A stretch of DNA of 25,572 nt from Zwartia sp. (GTDB lineage Bacteria > Pseudomonadota > Gammaproteobacteria > Burkholderiales > Burkholderiaceae_B), in NCBI GenBank assembly GCA_030653405.1, contig JAURZO010000078.1, positions 1-25,572 on the forward strand. Direction: 5' to 3'. The notes under the pieces were generated by a model, which worked only from the letters and a program-made list of their open reading frames with translations, did not search any database and was not told where the DNA came from. Both the position numbers and the translations under genes were made by a program. Shown in pieces: positions 15,294-24,016 of the stretch. Position 1 is the stretch's first letter. The number at the start of each line of letters is the position of its first letter.

Positions 15294-16067
15294 ATGGATT
15301 TGCAGACCCTGGAGCTCGACATTTCAAACGGCATCGCCACCGTGACGCTCAATCGCCCGCCGCACAACGCGCAGAACGCACAAATGCGAAGCGAGTTAAT
15401 TCAAGTGTTTGATTATTTCAATGACGAACCCGATGTGAAAGTCGCTGTCGTCACTGGCAAAGGAAAAATATTCTGTGCTGGCGCTGATTTAAACGAACGT
15501 ACCGGGCTCAATAACAAACCCGGTGCCTACTGGCATCACAACCGCTTAGTGCGAGAGGCTGGCAACTCGATCATCGAGTGCAGCAAGCCGGTAATTGCTG
15601 CGGTCAACGGCCCCGCCATGGGTGCAGGCTTTGGCCTGATGACACAGTGTGACATCTGGGTCGCCTCAAATACCGCTGTTTTTTCCATGCCTGAAATCAA
15701 TGTCGGCTTAGCGGGCGGCACCGCAATGCTGCAAAGCATTTTTGGAAAATCACGCGCGAGAAGAATGTTTTTTACAGGCATGAAAATCGATGCCGATGAA
15801 ATGTATCGTCTCGGTTTGATCGAAGCGAGTCTGCCGCCCGAAGAACTGATGCCTTACGTCATGGAGATCGCGACCGATATCGCCAGCAAAGCACCCATCG
15901 CGCTGAGCTACGCGAAACAAGCCGCGCAAGTCACTGCCGTCATGCCCCGCCGAGAAGGCTACCGCTTTGAACAGAATATGACCGTTGCCTTGGGCAAAAC
16001 CGAAGACACCAAAGAAGCCCTGCTCGCCTTTAAAGAAAAACGCAAACCAGTCTACAAAGGTCGCTAG
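15294..16067 (+). CDS. Enoyl-CoA hydratase/isomerase-family (crotonase) protein
   Basis: The protein is 257 residues, the usual length of a crotonase. The oxyanion-hole segments are visible: FCAGADLNE (about 60-68) and NGPAMGAGFGLM (105-116). Of the two catalytic glutamates of rat hydratase, the first is kept (E134 in SMPEINVGL) while the second position (A-M-E-M in hydratase) reads A-R-R-M here, giving R157. Classical hydration of a double bond normally uses both, so this may be an isomerase, a dehydratase or another crotonase variant. AAGGA lies shortly before the ATG. It sits between the Bug receptors and the second acyl-CoA dehydrogenase pair and would act after the dehydrogenase step on an unsaturated acyl-CoA. 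It is cytoplasmic. Confidence 0.88.
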   Translation: MDLQTLELDISNGIATVTLNRPPHNAQNAQMRSELIQVFDYFNDEPDVKVAVVTGKGKIFCAGADLNERTGLNNKPGAYWHHNRLVREAGNSIIECSKPVIAAVNGPAMGAGFGLMTQCDIWVASNTAVFSMPEINVGLAGGTAMLQSIFGKSRARRMFFTGMKIDADEMYRLGLIEASLPPEELMPYVMEIATDIASKAPIALSYAKQAAQVTAVMPRREGYRFEQNMTVALGKTEDTKEALLAFKEKRKPVYKGR

Positions 16068-16089
16068 TCGCGTCCAGAACGGAAGAACA

Positions 16090-17280
16090 ATGAAAATTGC
16101 TTTGAACGAAGAAATTGACTACGACGCATTCCGGTCGGAGATACAAGAGTTTGTCAGCAAAAACTGCCCTGATGACATCAAAGAAATCATGGCACTGAAT
16201 CGAAAACTATCGCGCGAGCCATGGCACCGCTGGCAAAAGATTTTATTTGAACAGTGCTGGGGTGCGCCCAACTGGCCCGTCGAGTATGGCGGTACGGGAT
16301 GGAATCCTCGTCAGCAAGCTATTTTCGGTGAAGTATTAGCGGAAAATGATTGCCCCCCGCAATACCATCATGGCCTCAGACACATCGGACCTGTTCTCAT
16401 CGAGTACGGGTCAGAGAGTCAAAAAGCGCGCTACCTCCCGCCGATACTCGATGGCTCGGAATGGTGGTGTCAAGGCTACTCAGAGCCCAATGCCGGATCA
16501 GATCTTGCATCACTGAAAACACATGCTCGACTGGAGGGCGATGTCTTCATTGTTAATGGCCAGAAAACATGGACCTCACACGCGCAAGAATCAGATCTGA
16601 TGTATACGCTTGTGCGAACCTCGAGCGAGACACGCAAACAAGAAGGCATCAGTCTGCTCATTATTCCAGTGCGCTCCAAAGGTATCTCAGTGCGGCCGAT
16701 CCGCACCATCGATGGCTGGCATCATGTCAACGAAGTGTTTCTCGACAATGTCGAGGTCCCAGTCGAGGACTGTATTGGACAGATCGGTGATGGCTGGAAA
16801 TATGGCAAGTTTCTTCTCGCGCGCGAACGTTTAAACTCGGCAAATACAGCGCCACTGTTTCAATACCTTAAACGAACACGCGCCTTGATTGCGCAACGAC
16901 TACCCGACGTGATCCATCGGCACCGCAGACAAATGCTTGAATTTCGTTTGCTGAGTGTCGAAGCTGAACTCAGAGCCATACAAGAGCTTGGACTCGAAGC
17001 CATTGATGCGGTGATGACCAAGCAACCTATCCGGATTCAGCCTTCCGTACTCAAAATCACCAGCGCCGGTCTATTTCAAACGCTTACAGAAATCGGCATG
17101 GAAGTGATGGGTCCGGAGTATGCCCCGAGCATGCCTATTGACGAGCATAGTCTCTACGATGGCAACCAAGATGCCGCACTCTGGCTACAGAATTATTTCT
17201 ACTCGAGAGTCCGCACGATTTATGGGGGCAGTAATGAGGTTCAAAAAAATATGATCGCCCGCGAAATCTTTGGACACTGA
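16090..17280 (+). CDS. Acyl-CoA dehydrogenase, large-subunit type (pair 2)
   Basis: The protein is 396 residues from ATG 16090, which has GGAAG before it; the frame is open further upstream, but that stretch only overlaps the hydratase gene. Family signatures: CQGYSEPNAGSDLASL (127-142), VNGQKTWTSHAQ, NEVFLDNVEVP and the C-terminal YGGSNEVQKNMIAREIFG. The C-terminal catalytic position is glycine (YGGS rather than YEGT), but helix G reads LARERLN with E246 at the position of the isovaleryl-CoA dehydrogenase base, so this subunit may carry the catalytic residue. It resembles the large subunits of PimC-like heteromeric dehydrogenases. It is 22 bp after the hydratase-family gene and five bases before its smaller partner. 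The substrate could be a branched, cyclic or dicarboxylic acyl-CoA, but the sequence does not decide. Confidence 0.88.
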   Translation: MKIALNEEIDYDAFRSEIQEFVSKNCPDDIKEIMALNRKLSREPWHRWQKILFEQCWGAPNWPVEYGGTGWNPRQQAIFGEVLAENDCPPQYHHGLRHIGPVLIEYGSESQKARYLPPILDGSEWWCQGYSEPNAGSDLASLKTHARLEGDVFIVNGQKTWTSHAQESDLMYTLVRTSSETRKQEGISLLIIPVRSKGISVRPIRTIDGWHHVNEVFLDNVEVPVEDCIGQIGDGWKYGKFLLARERLNSANTAPLFQYLKRTRALIAQRLPDVIHRHRRQMLEFRLLSVEAELRAIQELGLEAIDAVMTKQPIRIQPSVLKITSAGLFQTLTEIGMEVMGPEYAPSMPIDEHSLYDGNQDAALWLQNYFYSRVRTIYGGSNEVQKNMIAREIFGH

Positions 17281-17285
17281 CTCTT

Positions 17286-18428
17286 ATGACGTTTACTGTT
17301 AAACCACTATTTGGCTCCGAATTCCAGGAGTCTGCGGCGCGCTTTGCCAAAGATGCTGATCTCGCCAGTAGCGCGATACATGAAGCCTCGGGCAAACGAT
17401 CATTTCGCGAAAAAAAATGGAAAGAAGCGATTGACCTCGGTTGGGCGGCGTGCCTCATTTCCGAGGCGGATGGCGGTCTCGGCGGCACTTTATTGGATTT
17501 TTGCGCGTTATTGGAGGGCACCGCCCAGTATGCGCTCCCTCTTCCCGTCAGCACAGGCTTGGGCTTGCCTGCACTTCTCCTTTCCTCACTTAATTTTGAG
17601 GGAAAGCAGGCACTGCTTGGCGCAATCGCCGATGGCACAGTCAGGCTTCAGCCGATCTTCCAGCCACTTGATCCTTTTATGCAGCAAATGTCCCGCGACA
17701 TGACGCTGAGCATTCAGGCATCCCCCCAGGGCCTCTCCCTCAACGGAAAAGTCTCGGGTCTCGAGCTTGTGCCTGATGCCACACACTATTTGCTCTGCTG
17801 CGCGCAAGCAGATGGATCACCATCGCTCTGGCTGCTCGCTACGGATGATGTCAATGCATCCGTCAGTCATGAAATTCGAATTGATTCGCGCGACAGCATC
17901 TCCATCTCGTTTGCGCATCAATCATTACACCTTCAATGGCGTCTTTCGAGTGGTGACGTTTTTGCCAGCGCTTTTGATCAAATGCGCGATTATGGTGCGC
18001 TGTTCGCATGCGTCGAGGCTGTCTCAAGTATGGGTGCGGCACTTGAGCAGACCATCCGCTATCTCAGCGAACGCAAGCAGTTTGATGTGACACTCTCGAC
18101 ATTTCAAGTGCTCCGTCACTATCTCGCGGATATCTACACCAAGTACGATTGTTTTCGCGCCTTAGTGAGCGCGCAGACACGACAGGCGAGCGCCTCCGGA
18201 CGCTTGTCGGCTCGAGATATTTCTTTACTAAAGATCTACCTGTCTCAAGTCGGACCCAAGCTCGCACATACCGTCATCCAGACACATGGTGGCATGGGCA
18301 TGACTGAAGAGCTTTGGGCCACCCGTCTGAACAAACGCATCCTCATGACAAACCTTGAATATGGTGATGGTCAGTACCACACCGAACGCGCCTACACACT
18401 GACAAAGGCAGAAGAACAACATGCATGA
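17286..18428 (+). CDS. Acyl-CoA dehydrogenase-family protein, small-subunit type (pair 2)
   Basis: This 380-residue protein is the more diverged member of the pair. The C-terminal half shows the fold (SERKQFDVTLSTFQVLRHYLADIY and IQTHGGMGMTEELWATRLNKR), while the N-terminal and middle domains match the family only loosely. No glutamate sits at either classical catalytic position, as far as I can align by eye. It is probably a structural or cofactor-sharing subunit of a heteromer with the preceding protein, from which its gene is separated by five bases. Its last codons overlap the start of the CoA ligase gene by 8 bp (ATGCATGA), implying coupled translation of dehydrogenase and ligase. Its lower conservation than pair 1's small subunit suggests a different substrate. 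Confidence 0.82.
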   Translation: MTFTVKPLFGSEFQESAARFAKDADLASSAIHEASGKRSFREKKWKEAIDLGWAACLISEADGGLGGTLLDFCALLEGTAQYALPLPVSTGLGLPALLLSSLNFEGKQALLGAIADGTVRLQPIFQPLDPFMQQMSRDMTLSIQASPQGLSLNGKVSGLELVPDATHYLLCCAQADGSPSLWLLATDDVNASVSHEIRIDSRDSISISFAHQSLHLQWRLSSGDVFASAFDQMRDYGALFACVEAVSSMGAALEQTIRYLSERKQFDVTLSTFQVLRHYLADIYTKYDCFRALVSAQTRQASASGRLSARDISLLKIYLSQVGPKLAHTVIQTHGGMGMTEELWATRLNKRILMTNLEYGDGQYHTERAYTLTKAEEQHA

Positions 18429-20496
18429 CCTCGACGCACTTTTTAACCCTCAGTCGATTGCGATTGTCGGTGCCTCTAGCGACCCTAAAAAACTCAGTGG
18501 ACGCGCGATTCATTACATGAAAACTTATGGATTCCAGGGAAAGCTCTACCCTGTCAACCCATCCGCTCCAGAAATTCAGGGACTGACTTCATATCCTTCG
18601 GTCTCAGCAATCCCGGGCGCCGTCGATCAAGCCGTCATTATCGTGCCCTCCTCACGCGTCAAAGACTCACTCAACGATTGCGCGAAAAAAGGAGTGAAAG
18701 TTGTTCAGGTTTTAAGCTCTGGTTTTGGTGAAATGGGACCAGAGGGCAAAGCGGCGCAAGATGAATTAGTCGAAATCGCCCGTGCGGCGGGCATGCGGAT
18801 GGTCGGCCCCAACTCCCTAGGCGCCCTGAGTCCTGCCAATGGATTGTTCGCGACCTTTTCAACCTCGTTTGCGCGTGGCGCAGCGCCCAAGCCCGGCAAA
18901 GTCGCCTTCGTGACTCAAAGCGGCGCCTTCGGTTCCTGCACCTATGTCATGGCCGACCTGAGAGGCATCGGCATGAGCCGAACCCTGGCGACCGGTAACG
19001 AGGCGGATGTGGATGTCGCGCACTGCATCGACTATTTGGCCCAAGACCCTTTGACCGAGGTGATCTGCGCTTCGATGGAAAGCTGTAAAAACGGTGAACA
19101 CTTGCGCGCCGCGATCAATAAAGCGTCTCGCGCAGGTAAAGCCGTCATCATCATGAAGGTCGGCACTTCCGAAGCAGGTGCCGCCGCTGCCGCGACGCAT
19201 ACCGGCTCGTTGGCGGGAGATGATCGCGTCTACGACACGATCTTGCGCGAGACTGGCGCCTGGCGTGCACGCTCGATTGAGGAGATGGTGGACATCGCCT
19301 ATCTGCTCGTCAATGGTCGCTTGCCTGTCAACAATCGTCTGTCGCTTGTCACGGTCTCCGGTGGCATTGGCATTCTGATGGCTGACGACGGTGCGCGAAT
19401 GGGCCTCGAGATCCAACCGTTTTCTCAACCACTGATCGACGAACTTGCTGTCGTTTTGCCCTACGGCGCCGGCCGCAATCCCTACGACACAACGGCACAA
19501 GTCGCGACAACGCCTCAACTGGTTGTGGAGGTTGGTCGGTCTATTTTGGAACACACAACCGATGATGCCTTGATTTTCTATCTTGCTAACAACGCACTCG
19601 CCCCTCTTGTCTTTAAAGACACACTCAATGCCTTACTCGCATTGAAGTCAAACTTTCAAGATCGATTGATCGTCACGATCATGCCGAGCGAAGCCGGTGT
19701 CCGAGCCGAGCTCGAGGCGGCCGGTATCCCCGTGTTCGAAGATCCCACACGCGCCATCACAGCCATCAGTGCCGCTTGCCAACTGAGGCAGCGTCGCGAA
19801 GTCGTGAGGACACTGCCGCCTAAGCGGACAGCGCAACGCCTGGCTGAAAATCCAAACGATGAAGCAAAAGCCAAACGCCTCCTCAGGCAAGAAGGGATCT
19901 CTGTCATCGAAGAGCGAGCCTGCAGCACCACTGAGCAAGCCCTGCAGGCTGCCAAAGACTTTGGCTATCCAGTCGTAGCGAAAATCTTATCCCCCGATGT
20001 GCAGCACAAGACCGAGATCGGTGGTGTCATACTAAACATCTCAAACGATGAAGAACTGAAGAAGAGTTTTGAAACACTCATTCAACGCACGCGTGCAGCC
20101 CTGCCCAATGCAAAAATCGAGGGTGTGCTCATCTCCCGTATGGTGTCCTCAGGTGTGGAAACACTCGTCGGTATGCATCGCGATCCAGTATTTGGACCCA
20201 TGGTGATGTTTGGCATGGGCGGAATCATGGTCGAGCTTTTCAAGGATGTCGCCATGGCAAGTGCTCCGCTCGATCTCCCTGCTGCGCACAGACTGATTGA
20301 AAGCGTGAAAAGCTCGGTGCTATTGAAAGGTTGGCGTGGACGTCCCGCGCTAGATTGCGATGCACTGGCGACAGTCCTATGCAATGTCAGTGAAATGGCA
20401 TGCAAATACCCTGAGATTCAGAGTGTCGATATCAATCCGCTTCTTGTACAAACGTCTGGCGTAGTCGCGCTCGATGCGGTGATTTCAGTCGCCTGA
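18421..20496 (+). CDS. NDP-forming acyl-CoA synthetase (fused alpha-beta, ACD type)
   Basis: This 691-residue protein joins both halves of an ADP-forming acyl-CoA synthetase. The CoA-binding Rossmann domain (about 5-130) has SIAIVGASSDPKKLSG; the succinyl-CoA-ligase-like domains (about 155-460) include TQSGAFG and THTGSLAGDD, where H260 is the expected phospho-histidine; and the ATP-grasp domain (about 475-690) has YPVVAKILSPDVQHKTEIGGV. Such enzymes interconvert acid plus CoA plus ATP with acyl-CoA plus ADP and Pi. In this operon it would activate the imported acid, or recover ATP and free acid at the end. There is no C-terminal GNAT domain, so it is not a Pat-type protein acetyltransferase. 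It overlaps the small dehydrogenase gene by 8 bp and, at its 3' end, the convergent mlrC-like gene by 12 bp. Confidence 0.88.
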   Translation: MHDLDALFNPQSIAIVGASSDPKKLSGRAIHYMKTYGFQGKLYPVNPSAPEIQGLTSYPSVSAIPGAVDQAVIIVPSSRVKDSLNDCAKKGVKVVQVLSSGFGEMGPEGKAAQDELVEIARAAGMRMVGPNSLGALSPANGLFATFSTSFARGAAPKPGKVAFVTQSGAFGSCTYVMADLRGIGMSRTLATGNEADVDVAHCIDYLAQDPLTEVICASMESCKNGEHLRAAINKASRAGKAVIIMKVGTSEAGAAAAATHTGSLAGDDRVYDTILRETGAWRARSIEEMVDIAYLLVNGRLPVNNRLSLVTVSGGIGILMADDGARMGLEIQPFSQPLIDELAVVLPYGAGRNPYDTTAQVATTPQLVVEVGRSILEHTTDDALIFYLANNALAPLVFKDTLNALLALKSNFQDRLIVTIMPSEAGVRAELEAAGIPVFEDPTRAITAISAACQLRQRREVVRTLPPKRTAQRLAENPNDEAKAKRLLRQEGISVIEERACSTTEQALQAAKDFGYPVVAKILSPDVQHKTEIGGVILNISNDEELKKSFETLIQRTRAALPNAKIEGVLISRMVSSGVETLVGMHRDPVFGPMVMFGMGGIMVELFKDVAMASAPLDLPAAHRLIESVKSSVLLKGWRGRPALDCDALATVLCNVSEMACKYPEIQSVDINPLLVQTSGVVALDAVISVA

Positions 20497-21999
20497 TCCG
20501 CTAGATCTGGACCCTGACCATTGCGTGTCGGGGTCCATGGGATAGACGGGTCGCGCGAGTTTTTTGTAGGGAAAGCGCGAATAATCCGCACCCGTCACAC
20601 CGCCACCGTCACACTCGACGAGTGCTTTTGAAATGGGCACAAACACTGGACGGCAGTACATCCTCGATTTGAGTAATACGAATCGATGCTGAGTGGCATC
20701 AATCCCCATATGACTGAAAATGCCCAGATCCCAATGTTCCTGGGGTGTTTCTGTCACCATCACCTGAGCCTGCGGCAACTCTAAACAAACTGTCCGACCC
20801 ATATGAATGCGCTGCCCAGTGTAGGTCGGCCCCGCTACGACATACTGTCCATCAGAGATACGGGATACAACGCCGGTTAATGGACGCGGTGCGTTGATCA
20901 CGCCAAGTTGAGTCAACGGCACTTTGTCACCGACCGGTAAAGTCACAGTCGCACCAATACCCGCCTCAATCATTTGAGCGACCGCCTCAGGATCGCATAC
21001 TGGACCCACCACGATATCCTGCAACCCCTGACGCAAGGCCTCGTGCAACACATTCATATCGTCACAGGTACCGCCCGACATACAGTTATCGCCATGATCG
21101 AGTAGCAACACAGGTCCTTCGCCAGGCCCATCTGCCAGGATCTTTGCGCGTGCAATCGAATCAGAGAGCGATTCATTCGTATAGGTGAAGCCTTTGCGTT
21201 CACGCCAGATAAAATCCGCGATTTCTTGGGCAACCTGTTCTGCACTGTGCTGATCGTCATCACTGACCACAACGACACTGACGCAAGGTGCCGCAATATC
21301 CGCCAGTCCAAAGCCCGCAAGCACCGAGACACCCAGCATGCCTTTTTGTTCAGCCGCACGCGCCAACTGAACCGCTTCGTGCATCGGCCCGATATCCGTT
21401 CGACTGCAAAGCGTATTTGAAATCAGCGGCAGTCGCCGCCACGCAATCGTAGGCCGAATGCGTTGATTGATCATGTCCATCAACAAGCGTCCGGCATGTG
21501 CGCCCGTCTCATACATATCCACATGAGGATAAGTCTTAAAGCTCACGATGATGTCGCTGTGATCAACGATCTTGTCGGTCATCTTTCCATGCAAATCGAA
21601 CGCAACCGCGATCGGTGCGTGCGGGAGCGCTGCACGCACCCGCTCAAGCAGATCGCCTTCGCCATCATCCGTGTTTTCACACACCATTGCGCCATGCAAA
21701 TCAAGCGCAACCGCATCACATCCAACCGCTGCATTGAGAATCGCATCGCAGAGTGCGTCATACGCTTGAGCGCTGACTGTGCCACTCGGATTGGCCATGG
21801 CACTACAAGCAACAACCGCCTCGTGACCAGCCTGCTCGATGATGTCGATAAAGGCTGCAATGCCCGTTCGGCTGCCTTTTGAATCAGCATAAGCCTCTGA
21901 TCCAAAAAGTGGTCCTTGCTGACCAAACGAGGCTAAGGGTGTTGCGATCGGAGAAAAAGTATTAGTTTCGTGATTCAGACGTGCGACAAGAATTTTCAT
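20485..21999 (-). CDS. MlrC-like M81-family metalloprotein (putative peptidase)
   Basis: The protein is 504 residues from ATG 21999, which overlaps the stop of the ABC ATPase gene as ATGA; the frame is open upstream but only within that gene. It begins MKILVARLNHETNTFSP, the typical MlrC N-terminus. D135 and H137 in FDLHG and H159 in YPHVD have the same spacing as the zinc ligands I recall for MlrC (D167, H169, H191). Other family segments are ALDLHGAM, DHGDNCMSGGTCDD and SHMGIDATQHRFVLLKS. MlrC completes breakdown of linearised microcystin, but most homologues have other, unknown substrates. There is no signal peptide, so it is cytoplasmic. Being last in a dipeptide-type ABC operon suggests it cleaves the imported compound. 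It is very unlikely to be a microcystinase without mlrA/B/D nearby. Confidence 0.9.
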   Translation of the reverse strand: MKILVARLNHETNTFSPIATPLASFGQQGPLFGSEAYADSKGSRTGIAAFIDIIEQAGHEAVVACSAMANPSGTVSAQAYDALCDAILNAAVGCDAVALDLHGAMVCENTDDGEGDLLERVRAALPHAPIAVAFDLHGKMTDKIVDHSDIIVSFKTYPHVDMYETGAHAGRLLMDMINQRIRPTIAWRRLPLISNTLCSRTDIGPMHEAVQLARAAEQKGMLGVSVLAGFGLADIAAPCVSVVVVSDDDQHSAEQVAQEIADFIWRERKGFTYTNESLSDSIARAKILADGPGEGPVLLLDHGDNCMSGGTCDDMNVLHEALRQGLQDIVVGPVCDPEAVAQMIEAGIGATVTLPVGDKVPLTQLGVINAPRPLTGVVSRISDGQYVVAGPTYTGQRIHMGRTVCLELPQAQVMVTETPQEHWDLGIFSHMGIDATQHRFVLLKSRMYCRPVFVPISKALVECDGGGVTGADYSRFPYKKLARPVYPMDPDTQWSGSRSSGSGD

Positions 22000-22991
22000 T
22001 GCGCCTGCGACTCTCGTAAATGACACGCAACCATGCGCCCGCCTCCCAGCATCGTTTGCTTGGGTTCCTGCGTCCTGCAACGGTCAAAGGCCTCTGGGCA
22101 GCGCGTATGAAAATGACATCCCTTTGGTCGATTGACTGGACTGGGGACATCCCCTTGCAAAACGATGCGTGTCGCTTTGCGCTCCGGATCTGGTACCGGC
22201 ACTGCGGACAAGAGCGCGACTGTGTAGGGATGCTGAGGATCAGAAAATAACTGTGAACGATCCGCGAGTTCAACAATTTTGCCAAGATACATGACCGCGA
22301 CGCGATGCGTCATATGCTCGACAATCGCCAAGTCATGGCTAATAAATAACAACGCCAGGCCAAGCTCTTTTTGCAAATCCTGTAATAAATTCACGATCTG
22401 CGCCTTGACAGACACATCAAGTGCGGAGACAGCTTCATCGCAAATGATCAGATCGGGTTCCGCGGCTAAAGCGCGCGCGATGCAGATACGCTGTCGCTGT
22501 CCACCAGAAAACTCGTGTGGCCATCGCAAACCGGCATCCTTTGGTAATCGCACTTTTTCAAGCAGCGCCACAACACGCTCGTGAATCTGCGCTTCTGTGC
22601 TTGCCATACCAAAATTACGAATAGGCTCGGCAATGATGTCATGCACACGCATGCGAGGATTGAGACTAGAAAATGGATCTTGAAAAATAACCTGCACACG
22701 CTTGCGCAAGGGTCGCAACTCACTCGCACGTAACGAGTCGATTCTCACACCATCGAGCAAGACTTCGCCGGAGGTCAAATCAAATAAACGAAGAATTGAT
22801 CTTCCGACTGTTGATTTGCCACAGCCAGACTCGCCTACCAACGCAAGCGTCTCTCCCTTTTTGATCGAAAAAGATACGCCGTCCACCGCATGTACATTTC
22901 CCGTTACCTTGCCGAACAAGCCGGTTTTAATTGGGAAAAACTTTTGCAGTTGACGAACTTCTAATAAAGGCGTGTTGACGGACGTAGACAT
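21996..22991 (-). CDS. Dipeptide/oligopeptide ABC transporter ATP-binding protein, DppF type
   Basis: The protein is 331 residues from ATG 22991, the start just before TPLLEVRQLQKFFPI; an upstream ATG at 23054 would overlap the previous gene by 44 bases and is less likely. Walker A is GESGCGKST (53-61), the ABC signature FSGGQ (161-165) and Walker B LIICDE (181-186), followed by the D-loop SALD. The C-terminal part carries the oligopeptide-transporter extension with the cysteine-containing KGCHFHTRCPEAFDRC motif. It should pair with the DppD-type ATPase encoded 19 bp upstream to energise import. Its stop overlaps the mlrC-like start by four bases. AGG about nine bases before the ATG is a modest ribosome site. 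Confidence 0.9.
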   Translation of the reverse strand: MSTSVNTPLLEVRQLQKFFPIKTGLFGKVTGNVHAVDGVSFSIKKGETLALVGESGCGKSTVGRSILRLFDLTSGEVLLDGVRIDSLRASELRPLRKRVQVIFQDPFSSLNPRMRVHDIIAEPIRNFGMASTEAQIHERVVALLEKVRLPKDAGLRWPHEFSGGQRQRICIARALAAEPDLIICDEAVSALDVSVKAQIVNLLQDLQKELGLALLFISHDLAIVEHMTHRVAVMYLGKIVELADRSQLFSDPQHPYTVALLSAVPVPDPERKATRIVLQGDVPSPVNRPKGCHFHTRCPEAFDRCRTQEPKQTMLGGGRMVACHLRESQAQ

Positions 22992-23010
22992 GCGGGCAAC
23001 CTGATTCGTA

Positions 23011-24003
23011 TTAAGCGTTAGCGAAGGCGATTTCGCCGGCGAAATGGCAGGCAACCTGATGGCCTCCCTCTCTCACTTGCATGGCGGGCGCGATTTCTCG
23101 ACAGGGATCCTTTGCCAGTGGACAGCGTGAAGCAAACACGCAGCCTTGAATTTTTTGCTTCAAACTCGGCACAAGACCCGGAATCTCTTTCAAACGCGTG
23201 GAATGCCCATCAAGCGAGGCACCCAATTTCGGCACTGCACCCAGCAAACCCTGGGTGTAAGGATGCAATGGTCTGGCGAACAATTCTTTGACTGGTGCCT
23301 CTTCAACCTTGCGCCCGGCATACATCACCATCACGCGCTCGGCAACCTCGGCCACCACGCCCAGATCATGCGTAATCAGAACAATCGCTGCACCGATCTT
23401 ATTTTTAAGATCAGCCATCAAATCCAGGATTTGCGCCTGAATCGTCACATCCAGTGCAGTCGTGGGCTCGTCGGCAATCAATAGTTTTGGATTGCAAGCA
23501 AGTGCCATCGCAATCATCACGCGTTGACGCATACCGCCGGAAAGCTGATGCGGATACTCGTTCAGACGACGCTCAGCTTCAGCGATCCCCACCAGATTCA
23601 TCAACTCCAGCGCACGTGCGCTCGCTTGCTCTTTGGAGATTTTCTGATGTAGGCGCAGCGTCTCGCACAACTGACGTCTGATCTGCAACACGGGATTCAG
23701 ACTGGTCATCGGCTCTTGAAAGATCATTGAAATCGCATCGCCACGAATGGCGCGCATTTCTTTGTCAGTCATTTTGAGCAAATCTTTACCCAAGAATTTA
23801 ATCGAGCCGGCAATCTTACCCGGAGGCTCAGGAATCAATCTCAAGATCGACATCGCAGTCACGGATTTGCCGCAACCAGACTCGCCTACGATGGCAAGTG
23901 TTTCGCCCTCGTTCACGACAAAACTCACGCCATCGACCGCGCGGTTGATGCCGTCCGGAGTGCGAAAGTGCGTCTGCAGATTTTCTACTTCTAATAAAGC
24001 CAA
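23011..24003 (-). CDS. Dipeptide/oligopeptide ABC transporter ATP-binding protein, DppD type
   Basis: The protein is 330 residues from a TTG at 24003. This start gives the family-typical N-terminus MALLEVENLQTHF and has GGAGAG five bases upstream, whereas the longer open frame (ATG 24069) would overlap the permease gene by 53 bases. Walker A is GESGCGKS (40-47), signature LSGGM (154-158) and Walker B LLIADE (174-179), with TTALD as D-loop. The C-terminal oligopeptide extension includes GCVFASRCPLAKDPC. It would form the ATPase heterodimer with the DppF-type protein. It lies 13 bp after the dppC-type stop. Use of a TTG start with a strong site may set its level relative to neighbours. Confidence 0.9.
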   Translation of the reverse strand: MALLEVENLQTHFRTPDGINRAVDGVSFVVNEGETLAIVGESGCGKSVTAMSILRLIPEPPGKIAGSIKFLGKDLLKMTDKEMRAIRGDAISMIFQEPMTSLNPVLQIRRQLCETLRLHQKISKEQASARALELMNLVGIAEAERRLNEYPHQLSGGMRQRVMIAMALACNPKLLIADEPTTALDVTIQAQILDLMADLKNKIGAAIVLITHDLGVVAEVAERVMVMYAGRKVEEAPVKELFARPLHPYTQGLLGAVPKLGASLDGHSTRLKEIPGLVPSLKQKIQGCVFASRCPLAKDPCREIAPAMQVREGGHQVACHFAGEIAFANA

Positions 24004-24008
24004 GACAT

Positions 24009-24014
24009 CTCTCC
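24009..24014 (-). promoter_or_regulatory. Ribosome binding site deciding the TTG start of the dppD-type gene
   Basis: On the minus strand GGAGAG lies five bases before TTG 24003. No ATG in the frame has a comparable site. Confidence 0.6.
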
Positions 24015-24016
24015 AA

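Noticed and set aside
15985..16089. Upstream extension of the pair 2 large acyl-CoA dehydrogenase
   Set aside because: The extra 35 residues only re-read the end of the hydratase-family gene; the ATG at 16090 has a ribosome site and gives the normal family N-terminus.
18859..19554. 231-codon open frame on the minus strand
   Set aside because: It is antisense to the NDP-forming CoA synthetase gene, with basic shadow-frame composition and no domain.
18421..20496. Pat-type protein acetyltransferase (ACD-GNAT fusion)
   Set aside because: The protein is 691 residues and ends with the ATP-grasp domain; no GNAT domain follows.
22000..22080. 27-residue N-terminal extension of the MlrC-like protein
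   Set aside because: It lies inside the ABC ATPase gene. The ATG at 21999 starts the conserved MKILVARLNHETNTFSP and forms an ATGA overlap.
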